NCBI GenBank assembly: GCA_951804985.1
Contig: OX638130.1
Coordinates: forward strand, 98,949,700 to 99,013,699
Length of the DNA: 64,000 bases
Source: Dryomyza anilis
Taxonomy: Eukaryota; Arthropoda; Insecta; Diptera; Dryomyzidae
Reading direction: 5' to 3'
Every line of letters starts with the position of its first letter. Position 1 is the stretch's first letter. Below are positions 11,812 to 22,344 of the stretch, one piece after another. The notes below the pieces were generated by a model that had not been told where the DNA came from, did no database searches, and was given only the letters and a program-made list of their open reading frames with translations. The translations under genes and the position numbers were made by a program.

Positions 11812-12642
11812 TCCGATGTTATCTATGTTATCTATGTTTTCTATGTTTTCTATGTTTTCTATGTTTTCTATGTTTTCTATGTTTTCTATGGTTTCTATGT
11901 TTTTTATGTTTTCTATGTTTTCTATGTTTTCTATGTTTTCTATGTTTTCTATGTTTTCTATGTTTTCTATGTTTTCTATGTTTTCTATGTTTTCTATGTT
12001 TTCTATGTTTTCTATGTTTTCTATGTTTTCTATGTTTTCTATGTTTTCTATGTTTTCTATGTTTTCTATGTTTTCTATGTTTTCTATGTTTTCTATGTTT
12101 TCTATGTTTTCTATGTTTTCTATGTTTTCTATGTTTTCTATGTTTTCTATGTTTTCTATGTTTTCTATGTTTTCTATGTTTTCTATGTTTTCTATGTTTT
12201 CTATGTTTTCTATGTTTTCTATGTTTTCTATGTTTTCTATGTTTTCTATGTTTTCTATGTTTTCTATGTTTTCTATGTTTTCTATGTTTTCTATGTTTTC
12301 TATGTTTTCTATGTTTTCTATGTTTTCTATGTTTTCTATGTTTTCTATGTTTTCTATGTTTTCTATGTTTTCTATGTTTTCTATGTTTTCTATGTTTTCT
12401 ATGTTTTCTATGTTTTCTATGTTTTCTATGTTTTCTATGTTTTCTATGTTTTCTATGTTTTCTATGTTTTCTATGTTTTCTATGTTTTCTATGTTTTCTA
12501 TGTTTTCTATGTTTTCTATGTTTTCTATGTTTTCTATGTTTTCTATGTTTTCTATGTTTTCTATGTTTTCTATGTTTTCTATGTTTTCTATGTTTTCTAT
12601 ATTTTCTATGTTTTCTATGTTTTCTATGTTTTCTATGTTTTT
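11812..12642 (+). repeat. CTATG array A: TTTTCTATG 9-bp tandem array
   Basis: About 92 head-to-tail copies of TTTTCTATG. The first units are variants (two TTATCTATG, one with GTTTC, one with TTTTTTATG) and one late unit reads TTTTCTATA; the bulk is essentially perfect. Because the unit is 9 bp and contains no stop in five of six frames, very long open frames appear (plus-strand repeats of F-Y-V, M-F-S and C-F-L; minus-strand H-R-K and I-E-N). I see no start context, splice signal or non-repeat coding flank, so I regard them as artefacts of the array. Confidence 0.97.
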
Positions 12643-12644
12643 TC

Positions 12645-14045
12645 ATATTACTTAAAACTTTTATCAAATTTTTTGTACAACTTATCACTTATACTTATTC
12701 TTTCGCAAATTTTCTTATTTCATTTTTTACAGTGCTAATTATTCAAATTTTGAAATCAGTTTTGATGACATTTTCTTGTCGTAACTTTATCGCTGTCAAA
12801 CAGCGCACACTTAAGACGCCAGAATGCAAACCAAACCCAAACCACCCAGCAGTTCCCACATAAATTTCAGGCACCAACAAACCAACCAACCCACATAAAA
12901 AAGTCTGTACAGAAAAATCTGTGGCAAAAGTTGAACGCATTACAAGCGCGTTTTTGAGGGCAATTAGAGCCGCGTTTTAATGGTTTAACGATTAAACAGT
13001 AGAAATAAACTGTAGTAGAAATTGAATAAATTTCATTACATTTCATATCTACCAAAGTCAAACACCCGTACAAAGTGGGAGCTGTTATTGTATAATTCTT
13101 AGTATAATTCATGATATAATTCATGGCATGGATATAATTTATGATAAAAATACAAAATCATCATCATCATCAACAAACTGTCTCAAGTTTTAGACGCCTG
13201 AAAGATTCCCTCATTTGCAACATAATTTGTCATGTGTCTCTGTGGGGTACATTCTATAAAATGGGTGTGTGCGAGTTGGTCTAAGCTGTCTGTGTCTGTC
13301 TGACTTGTTAGTATTTAAAAGATTAGGCAAATTACACATTAACATGCAGTTTATATAAAAAACGATTTCTCCTTTGTCTCCCCTAAATTTTTTACTGTTT
13401 TTCTATTTTTTCGTTTCTCTTTTTTCGTTTTTCTATTTTTTTTTTTTGCTATATTTCTGTTCTGCGCTTAGAATTTCAAGTGAAATTCTAATTTTTTTAT
13501 GACATGTCATAAAATAAAACAATAAGTAAAAGTAAATGAAATATTTATTGTACGAAAAGTCGACTCATGTTTCGTTGTTTTTATATTTTTTATAATGATG
13601 ACTTCCATGAATATTTCTATGTTTCACTTTTTGGTTACAGTTTGACAAAGTTTCCTACTGCGTTTCTCACTTATTTCTTTACATTCATGTCCTGCTTATG
13701 CCGCTTGATATATATGCTGATTTCGTTATGCTTTTTTACGTTTTATGCGATTGTGTTGTATTTTGTGTATTTTGGGCACATTTTATTGCTAATAAATGTT
13801 AAGACTAATTGTTTGACATTAATAAAAATGTTGATTTTTATGTGAAAGAAAAAGTTTTTTGTTAATATTGTTTTAATGTTGTTTTTAATGTTTTGCTATT
13901 ATTTTGCAAATTTAATTCAATGAGTTTTATTATTTTGTCATAACTTAGGCAATATTGAAATTATATAAAAATGTTATAAAGTAATATAATATATTTTCTT
14001 TTTGTCTTACCACTAAAAATATAAATTATAGATTTTTCTTTATAT
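12645..14045. other. A+T-rich DNA between arrays, no gene seen
   Basis: No gene recognised. A 92-codon hydrophobic open frame at 13567-13845 (+), rich in Phe/Tyr/Leu from T-rich DNA, has no identifiable family. Pyrimidine-rich runs of the TTTTTCGTTTTTCTATTTTT type begin around 13390-13450, a possible seed for the 10-bp array that follows. Confidence 0.5.
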
Positions 14046-14049
14046 ATAT

Positions 14050-14935
14050 ATATTTTCTATGTTTTTCTCTTTACTTCTGTGTGTTTCTATGTTTTTCTAG
14101 GTTTTCTTTGTTTTTCTATGCTTATTCTTTATTTTTCTATGTGTTCTATGTTTGTCTACGTTTGCCTTTGTTTGTGTATGTTTTTCCATGTTTTTCTATG
14201 TTTTTCTTTCTTTTTCTATTTTTTTTTAATGTTTTTCTTTTTTATGTTTTTCTATGTTTTTCTAGGTTTTTCTAAGTTTTTCTATGTTTTTCTATATTTC
14301 CACATGCTTTTCTATTAATTTATTTTATGGTTTTCTGTATTTCTTTCTTTTTCTATTTTTTTAATGTTTTTGTTTATATTTTTCTTTGTTTTTCTATGTT
14401 TGTCTATGTTTTTCTATGTTTTTCTATGTTTTTCTATGTTTTTCTATGTTTTTCTATGTTTTTCTATGTTTTTCTATGTTTTTCTATGTTTTTCTATGTT
14501 TTTCTATGTTTTTCTATGTTTTTCTATGTTTTTCTATATTTTTCTATGTTTTTCTATGTTTTTCTATGTTTTTCTATGTTTTTCGATGTTTTTCTGTGTT
14601 TTTCCATATTTTTCTATGTTTTTCTATGTTTTTCTATGTTTTTCTATGTTTTTCTATGTTTTTCTATGTTTTTCTATATTTTTCTATGTTTTTCTATGTT
14701 TTTCTATGTTTTTCGATGTTTTTCTATGTTTTTCCATATTTTTCAATGTTTTTCTAAGTTTTTCTATGTTTTTCTATGTTTTTCTATGTTTTTCTATGTT
14801 TTTCTATGTTTTTCTATGTTTTTCTTTGTTTTTCTTTGTTTTTCTATGTTTTTCTATGTTTTTCTATGTTTTTATATGTTTTTATATGTTTTTCTATGTT
14901 TTTATATGTTTTTCTATGTTTTTCTATTAATTTAT
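14050..14935 (+). repeat. CTATG array B: TTTTTCTATG 10-bp tandem array
   Basis: Ten-base unit TTTTTCTATG, degenerate at 14050-14383 and regular at 14384-14930. The extra T relative to arrays A and C makes the period 10, so 30 bp give ten codons and all three plus-strand frames read the same cyclic peptide (FFYVFLCFSM). Variant units (CGATG, CCATA, TATAT) recur in the same order about 130-140 bp apart (14531/14671, 14581/14711), showing an internal higher-order duplication of 13-14 units. Confidence 0.95.
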
Positions 14936-14939
14936 TCCA

Positions 14940-15755
14940 TGATTTTCTATATTGTTGAGTATTTTTTAACTTTTTTTTTATTCTTTATACAATATTTAAA
15001 AATGGAATAAAAAAAGTACAAAACGTGAAAAATCTCAATTTATTATAAAAACTAATTTGTCGCAAAAATTTGTCACCCTGACAACTTTGTCATGACCCGG
15101 AAAATTGCCAGACAGCTTAAACAAAACTATTAAATACCCCAGCACCACGTACCACTTGGTTTGCAGCAAACAGATAAGCGTCAAAACTCAAACAAAAACT
15201 AAAATAAAAACTAAAACAAACAAAAGCAATACAAAAATAAAAAAAAAATATTACTTTGTTAATAAAAGTTTGACATGGAATTTTCTATTTAGCCAGCACT
15301 AAACGTGGAAAATGTTAATGGCATTCGGCACATTTTTGGCTAAGTTTTTTTGTTGTTTGCTTTATTTTTTTTTTTTTTTTGAAAAGACCCTCTTAATTGG
15401 GTCAACGACGCACTGCAGCAGCAGTGAATTTGTAATGAAATCAATTTTATTTTCTAATAAATATTCATGCTAGTTTATATTAGTGGCTTTGTGGCGTAAA
15501 ATGCATTATTCATGTTATTTAATGGTTTTCTGATAACGTATAAATATTATTAATGGTATGCTGCAAAATATGACATGACGTTTCTTCATAACAATAACAA
15601 TAGAAGAAATAATAAAAACTGTATTTTTTTTATGTAACAGTTTTTAATTATATTTGTGATTTATACAATTATATAGTTTCTTTATTCTTTAATTTTATGA
15701 CCATTTTTTTCATGCATTATGTATTTTAATTTTTTTTACATTTTTCTAAAAATGG
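14940..15755. other. A+T-rich DNA, no gene seen
   Basis: Featureless A+T-rich sequence with short homopolymer runs (for example T-run at 15364-15380) and a lysine/threonine-coding ACTAAAAC-type tract near 15180-15240. No domain in any open frame. Confidence 0.5.
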
Positions 15756-15870
15756 TTTATATTCGAAAACTAGTGACAGTTTGATGAAACTGCCGCCATT
15801 TTCGAAATCAACGTTATGTAATATATTTGTAACGTTGATTTCGAAAATTGTATTGAAAAAAAAAAAAAAA
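15755..15870. mobile_element. Fragment of the foldback element centre
   Basis: The complement of 15770-15810 closely matches the middle of the foldback element at 20946-22021 (segment near 21320-21365: TTTCGAAAATGGCG followed by CAGTTTCATCAA). The fragment also contains a perfect 19-bp inverted repeat (15798-15816 / 15830-15848, 13-bp spacer). Too short and diverged to define ends. Confidence 0.45.
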
Positions 15871-16109
15871 ATTATCAGTTGCCTTATTTTTATCTTCTAG
15901 ATTATAGCACTCTGTTTTGGGGAATATGTTGTAAAAAATGTTTTATATGATTGTGTACGGAATCCTATTTGACATTTCAAATTTTAAATTTCGTTTGATT
16001 AATATAAGTTTTTCGTGTTTTATCAAAATGCCTTAGCATGGACTTTGTCTGTTTTAATTACCATTTTGTGTTTCTTTTTTTTCAGAATAATTCTGCTTTT
16101 TATATTTTA

Positions 16110-17020
16110 ATATGTTTTCTATGTTTTTTTTATTTATTTTATATACGTTTATCTGTGGTTTTATTTGTTATATTTGCTATGTTTTAAAATATTTTCTATA
16201 TTTTGCTATGGAATTCTTTGTTTTCTATGTTTTCTATGTTTTCTATGTTTTCTATTTTTTCTATGTTTTCTATGTTTTCTATGTTTTCTATGTTTTCTAT
16301 GTTTTCTATGTTTTCTATGTTTTCTATGTTTTTAGTTTTCTATGTTTTCTATGTTTTCTATGTTTTCTATGTTTTCTATGTTTTCTATGTTTTCTATGTT
16401 TTCTATGTTTTCTATGTTTTCTATGTTTTCTATGTTTTCTATGTTTTCTATGTTTTCTATGTTTTCTATGTTTTCTATGTTTTCTATGTTTTCTATGTTT
16501 TCTATGTTTTCTATGTTATCTATGTTATCTATGTTTTCTATGTTTTCTAAGTTTTCTATGTTTTCTATGTTTTCTATGTTTTCTATGTTTTCTATGTTTT
16601 CTATGTTTTCTATGTTTTCTATGTTTTCTATGTTTTCTATGTTTTCTATGTTTTCTATGTTTTCTATGTTTTCTATGTTTTCTATGTTTTCTATGTTTTC
16701 TATGTTTTCTATGTTTTCTATGTTTTCTATGTTTTCTATGTTTTCTATGTTTTCTATGTTTTCTATGTTTTCTATGTTTTCTATGTTTTCTATGTTTTCT
16801 ATGTTTTCTATGTTTTCAATGTTTTCAATGTTTTCTATGTTTTCTATGTTTTCTATGTTTTTTATGTTTTTTATGTTTTCTATGTTTTCTATGTTTTCTA
16901 TGTTTTCTATGTTTTCTATGTTTTCTATGTTTTCTATGTTTTCTATGTTTTCTATGTTTTCTATGTTTTCTATGTTTTCTATGTTTTCTATGTTTTCTAT
17001 GTTTTCTATGTTTTTCTAAA
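16110..17020 (+). repeat. CTATG array C: TTTTCTATG 9-bp tandem array
   Basis: Same 9-bp unit and orientation as array A, about 88 regular copies from 16217, preceded by degenerate units from 16110. An 8-bp interruption near 16328-16338 shifts the frame once. Variant units come in adjacent pairs: TTATCTATG twice (about 16513), TTTTCAATG twice (about 16813), TTTTTTATG twice (about 16858). Open frames of 115-317 codons here are array artefacts. Confidence 0.97.
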
Positions 17021-17024
17021 TTTG

Positions 17025-18240
17025 TGTGTGTTTATATGTTTTTGTATGCTATTTGTATGTTTTAAGAGGTTCTTCAACTTTTTCTATGTTTTCTTCAATT
17101 TTCTCTTTCTTTGATTTCTACTTTTCAGTTCTATGTCTTACTTTAAGAAGGGACTATTGTTAAATATTTTATGTTTTATCTATTTTCTATGTTTTACATT
17201 ATTTGTACAAAATCATAATTTATCTGGCATTATATGTAAAAAAATAATAAGATTTAAACCGACAAATTCTAATTCTATGTTTTTCTTTCTTTTCAGGTAA
17301 TATCTCAATTTTAAAACACAAAATTGTAAGTTTAAAACCAATAATACTACAAATCGACAAAGCCTGTGCGCTATTGAGACTATGTTGTTTGTTTTTTTAA
17401 TAGCCAAGAATATTTACATTTTGGTTGCGAACTTTTGTCAACCACAACAAAGAAATTGTAGCCAACCCCCTGACTTTGCCTATTTGCGTTGAAAGCTGTT
17501 GTGCAAACTTTAGCACCATCATCAGCAGCATCGTTATTCTGATTATCATCAGTATCACAGCACGCAGTCAAATCTTAAACTCAAATTCAAACTATAAACC
17601 CCACAAAAACATTTTCAACTTTAAGCTATCAACACGCAGTCACAGAAAGATGTTGGTCACGTCTAAAACTTTTCTGAATTTTGCTTTTACTTTATGCAGA
17701 TTCTTCTCAGATATACAATGTCTCATCAACTCATAGCAGCAGTTTTTGAACGCAGACTGACTGACAAACATTTATTTTGCAACGCCCTCATCATAATTTG
17801 TCAAATTTTAATATGTTCTAAATTAATTTCTCTTGTAAACGATGTGCAGGAAGAATCACTCACTAGAATACAGCTCCCCCTCCTAATTTCAAAAATATTT
17901 TGTCTACTTTTAAGACTCACATGGCGGCTTTTATTGCCACGCACAACTTAAAAATTCATTGGCTCAACATGCGGTGCTCGAAACTGTCACCCAAAGTAGT
18001 TGTCGCACAAAATAAGAAGATCTGGTAGTCAAAGAAGACACCAGTGCAAGCAGCTACTTTTTTATGCGGTGGCAAGCATGCCATTTGGCATGATATCCTT
18101 GTGGAATCCTTGCTTACGACCCACAACAACAAAAAAAACTGTCATCATGTGACGAGAATCAATCTGAAGTCATTTTATAACCCGAAAAGTCATAAATCTA
18201 ACTTTAATGTGCTGAACGTGACTGCGACATGCGGACAAAA
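17025..18240. other. A+T-rich DNA, no clear gene
   Basis: The first 150 bp still contain scattered TTTTCTATG-like words. The stretch at 17400-17950 has slightly more balanced composition and several 60-100-codon open frames on both strands, but none shows a recognisable domain, a signal of splicing or a convincing start. I cannot support a gene. Confidence 0.45.
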
Positions 18241-18244
18241 AGTT

Positions 18245-18283
18245 GCAGAGACAGACAGACATAAGGACAGACACAAGACAGTC

Positions 18284-18320
<37 letters not shown>

Positions 18321-18360
18321 TAAGGACAGACACAAGACAGTCAGTCAGACAATCAGTCAG
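18245..18360 (+). repeat. (GACA)n microsatellite with duplicated flank
   Basis: A run of GACA units (18275-18320) flanked on both sides by nearly the same word: AGACATAAGGACAGACACAA at about 18257 and again at about 18317, each followed by GACAGTCAG. So a longer segment containing the microsatellite edge has been duplicated. This one lacks the conserved core of the mini-me-like copies. Confidence 0.8.
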
Positions 18361-18681
18361 TTGGAAAGACAACTGGGACAACATTTGTTGGCGCAGCTTC
18401 TGTAACATTTAATTTTAGCAAAGAAAATACAAAAGCGCTTCATAAGCCAACGAATTACTATAGTTACTAGAGTGTGGATTGAAAAATAAAATGCAATCAA
18501 ATTAATGTATTTCCGTTTAGGATTTTGATGGCCTATCAAGGATATGCATGAATGTGATTGTTTTGTGGTGGAGTCAGTGTTTGTCGCATTAAGTTGAATG
18601 AAAAATGACTGAATTAATTTGTAAAACATGAGAGATAATTTGTGAATTCGAAATTTTATGTATTCATGAATTTGTCACATT

Positions 18682-18980
18682 GTGAATTTACGAATTTATG
18701 AATTTATGAATTTATGAATTTATGAATTTATGAATTTATGAATTTATGAATTTATGAATTTATGAATTTATGAATTTATGAATTTATGAATTTATGAATT
18801 TATGAATTTATGAATTTATGAATTTATGAATTTATGAATTTATGAATTTACGAATTTATGAATTTATGAATTTATGAATTTATGAATTTATGAATTTATT
18901 AATTTATGAATTTATGAATTTATGAATATATGAATTTATGAATTTATGAATTAATGAATTTATGAATATATGAATTTACG
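18682..18980 (+). repeat. TTTATGAAT 9-bp tandem array
   Basis: About 33 copies of TTTATGAAT, nearly perfect in the first 200 bp, with isolated variants (TTTACGAAT, ATATGAAT, TTATTAAT) toward the right edge. It grades into the degenerate GAATTTATTCATTTAT DNA to the right. Confidence 0.95.
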
Positions 18981-19970
18981 ATTTTTAAATTTATGGATTT
19001 GTAATTTTTAAAACTTATGATTTTATATAAATATGAATTAATATATTTTTGTATTTATAAATTTATCATTTTTCATGTGTTATGAATTTATACATTATGT
19101 TTTTATTTATTAACAAGTTTATTCATTCACTTTTTTTATTCATTTGTGAATTTAACATTTTTGATTTTATCCATTTAAGAATCTATTAATTTTTAAATTT
19201 ATTTTATCATTCATGAGAATGATAAAATAAATTTAAAAATTAATAGATTCTTAAATGGATAAAATCAAAAATGTTAAATTCACAAATGAATAAAAAAAGT
19301 GAATGAATAAACTTGTTAAGAATGAATAAACTTGTCAGGAATGATCCTGAATTTATTTACTTATGAATTATTCATTTATAAATATATTTACCTATGAATT
19401 TATTCATTTATAAATTTATTCATTTAAGAATTTATTCATTTCAGAATTTATTCATTTAAGAATTTATTCTAAAAATTTATTTATTTTTGAATTTATTTAT
19501 TTGTGAATTTGTTCATTTTTGAATTTTTACACTTATGAATTATTCATTATTGAATTTATTAAATTATGAATTTATGAATTTATTAATTTATTAATTCAAG
19601 TATTTCCTTTTTTTAATTATTCTTTTAAATTTATTCAATTATTCATTTATGAATTCATTCATTTAAGATTTGATTCAATAAGAATTCATTTATACATTTC
19701 TTTATTTATTCGTTTCTTCATTTAAGAATTTATTCATTTATGAATTTATTTTTTTATAATTTTTTTATTTTATGAATTTATTCATTTATTAATTTTTACT
19801 TTAATGAATTTATGAATTTATTTATTTTAGAATTTATCATTTTTGATTTTGTTCATTTATGATTTTATTCATTCATGAATTTATACATTTATGAATAAAT
19901 AAATTAATAAAAATAAATTTACAAATTTGTTGTTTTATGTTTTTATAAATTTAAGAATTTATAAAGATAT
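18981..19970. repeat. Degenerate ATGAATTTATTCAT-type repeat DNA
   Basis: Irregular words of the ATGAATTTATTCATTTA type, where ATGAAT and ATTCAT form small inverted repeats. The perfect long palindrome at 19110-19319 lies inside it. Period is variable (about 13-20 bp), so it is described as degenerate repeat DNA, not as a clean array. Confidence 0.7.
19110..19319. repeat. Perfect 103-bp-arm palindrome with 4-nt spacer
   Basis: Left arm 19110-19212 and right arm 19217-19319 are exact reverse complements by base-by-base reading, with spacer ATGA (19213-19216). The arms begin and end TTAACAAGTTTATTC / GAATAAACTTGTTAA. The right arm is followed by a direct 19-bp near-repeat of its own end (19301-19319 and 19320-19338). 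Confidence 0.97.
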
Positions 19971-19974
19971 ACAA

Positions 19975-20600
19975 AAAAAAAACAATATACCTAAAAGAAT
20001 CACTGAATTCATAAATGAATGAGTGAATGAATGAATGGCAGCAATTGCAGCAATTGCAGCAAAGTTATGCGCAACGAAAAATCGTGCTAAAACTACAGTC
20101 ACTAAAACTAACAAAAAACATAACCTTAAACTTTCGGCGATGCTTTTTCTTTTTTTTTTTTTTATTTTTTTTTTTATTGCGACAACTTGAATGTTTAATG
20201 TTTTTTCAGTCATTCGTAATGCAGCTTCAGGCGCATTGAAGTGTGTCCAATTTAGCTGAATGTCAGTTTACTTCATTCAGGCGGTGACATGGTTTGAGAC
20301 AACTAATGGTTTAGCTTCTGAGTGGAATGGTGGTGCCGCAGGTGCCACTGCACCGTGTTAATGGCTCTGTAGTTGTGGCATTTTAATTGAATGACTATTT
20401 CGAGATGTTGTAATACTATGTTCTAGGATGGTGGAGCACACAATAAATTCGTAAATTCGAATTAGTGAAGCACATTGTACAAGGCGTTGTGAAAAGGACA
20501 ATAAATAAGGGTGTGTGTTTCGAATGGGCTTCAAGACTGCGTTTCTCAAATGTAGTTAGTTTTAACGATATGTTTATTGTATAATTTATTTAATTAACTA
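19975..20600. other. A+T-rich DNA, no gene seen
   Basis: Contains a CAG/CAA patch (20035-20065) and a long T-run region (20148-20178). No recognised coding sequence. Confidence 0.5.
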
Positions 20601-20619
20601 AACATATATGAATTTTATG

Positions 20620-20900
20620 GCTTTTAAATATATATAAAAAGTATTTTATGGTTTTTAAATAAATACACAATGTAGGAAAAATAAATGTATGTAAAATTTA
20701 TGTCTTACATATTTATTACATTTAAATAAATACAGAATGTAGTAAAACAATAGCTTATGTTGTAAATTTTTACATTTTTCATGAATTTAAATAAATACAG
20801 TATGTAATAATAATAAATGATAATGTAGTAATTTATCTACATATTTATGTTAATTTAAATTAATACAAAATGTATTTATTTTCAATAATAATGTAGACAA
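20620..20900 (+). repeat. Degenerate ~67-bp tandem repeat
   Basis: The word TTTAAATAAATACASAATGTA recurs at 20654, 20721, 20786 and 20854, that is at spacings of 67, 65 and 68 bp, with diverged sequence between. An earlier partial word lies at 20623. Similar ACAAAATGTAG words are scattered at 0.1 and 9.3 kb. Confidence 0.55.
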
Positions 20901-20941
20901 ATTTTGTACGGAAAGGCAATAAATTAATATAAGTCTTTGCC

Positions 20942-22025
20942 ATACGGGCCATTCCACACCAAATCGACCAATAAAAGTCAATTTGAGATTTTACCTTTTC
21001 GATTTTAATGAAATTTTGGAATTAAGACATGCAGCATTATTAATTTTTTAATTTTTTCCGGCCATTACTTCCAGAGATACAGTGGCTCAAAGTTGGAAAA
21101 AAGGCCAAAAATCCCTTTTGTATGGTTGTTCATATTTAAATATCTCTTGAACTAGAAATGCTAGAAACTCCGTTAATTACTCGTTTTAAGCTAATAGAAC
21201 AAGCTTTTATAAAAATTAAGTTGTAACTTTTAACCGTTAACATGTGGCCCGTGGTCATTATCTTTGCACTTCAAAATTGTGGTCCTTAAAAAGGACCCTT
21301 TTTAAAATTTGTAACTCTAATTTCGAAAATGGCGTCAGTTTCATCAATTGTCTCTAGTTTTTGATATATATATAATTTTTCGAAAATCGTAAAAACTATA
21401 TCCCAAAATCAGTATCTGAAAAACTAGATTCAATATGATAAAACTGACGCCATTTTAGTAATCAAAGTTACATATATATTCAGGAATTATTACAACTTTT
21501 ACTGTAGAAAAGAACATTTTTTTTCTATATAAAAAATAAATAAAAATTTAGAAAATTATTTTTTAAATTATGATACCATCAAAATACCATCTTGAAATTT
21601 TGCATGAACATATAAAATAAAATGATGTAAACTTACGATTTTTTTCAGAATTTTAAAAAGGGTCATTGTTAAGGACATCAATTTTGAAGTGCAAGGATAA
21701 TGACCACGGGCCACATATTCACGTTTAGAAATCACAACTTTATTTTTCTTAAAACTTGTTCTATAAGCTTTAAAACGAGCCATCAATGAAATTTCTAGCA
21801 TTTCTAGTTCAAGAGATATTTAAATATGAACAACCATACAAAAGTGATTTTTGGCCCTTTTTTCCAACTTTGAGACACTGTATCTCTGGAAGTAGTGATC
21901 GGAAAAAATAAAAATAAATTGATTTGTGCATGTTTCAATATTCTTTATGAATTCCCATCAATTTCATTGACATTGAAGAAGGTGAGTTCCAACCGCTGGT
22001 CGATTTGGTGTGGAATGGCCCATAC
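20942..22025. mobile_element. Foldback element with ~0.5-kb inverted arms
   Basis: Element 20946-22021 (1076 bp). Its ends are GGGCCATTCCACACCAAATC and the exact complement, followed inward by imperfect inverted arms that extend almost to the centre (left to about 21370, right from about 21420). It is flanked by ATAC on both sides (20942-20945 and 22022-22025), a plausible 4-bp target duplication. No transposase is encoded; the minus-strand open frame at 21568-21801 lies within an arm. Related copies: 23853-24482 (truncated), 15755-15870 and possibly 63930-64000. Confidence 0.8.
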
Positions 22026-22344
22026 ACAAAACTATTAAAGTAAAATAGTAGAAACAAATACATTTTCTTTTCGACGTAAATCAAATACATATATATTTAA
22101 AATATTTATGTCTTATTTTAATAAATTATCTTAGGTTAACCATTAACTTATTAGGCAATATTAGGCAAAGGTGTGTGATATTAAAACTGATTTGCTAGAG
22201 GATGGGTAGGACTACTTAATACAAATTTTGTAATCATTTCGATTAAACCGATTTTGGCGCCTTTGGTAAACGTTCTACAAAATAAATGTTTTCTTTAGTA
22301 TCAAATTGAAAAAAACCTTTATATATATTTTTTTTAATTTTCTT

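Noticed and set aside
11758..12738. Open frames of 326, 282 and 286 codons on both strands
   Set aside because: Same array effect; the peptide is only F-Y-V, M-F-S or H-R-K repeats.
13567..13845. 92-codon membrane-like protein
   Set aside because: Phe/Leu/Tyr-rich from T-rich DNA; no family, no supporting context; chance open frame more likely.
14327..15010. Hydrophobic protein of 227 codons resembling a many-pass membrane protein
   Set aside because: Produced by the TTTTTCTATG array; all three plus frames give the same peptide cycle.
18044..18412. Open frame of 122 codons ending in a T-D-R-Q repeat
   Set aside because: The C-terminal half is the GACA microsatellite; the N-terminal part shows no domain.
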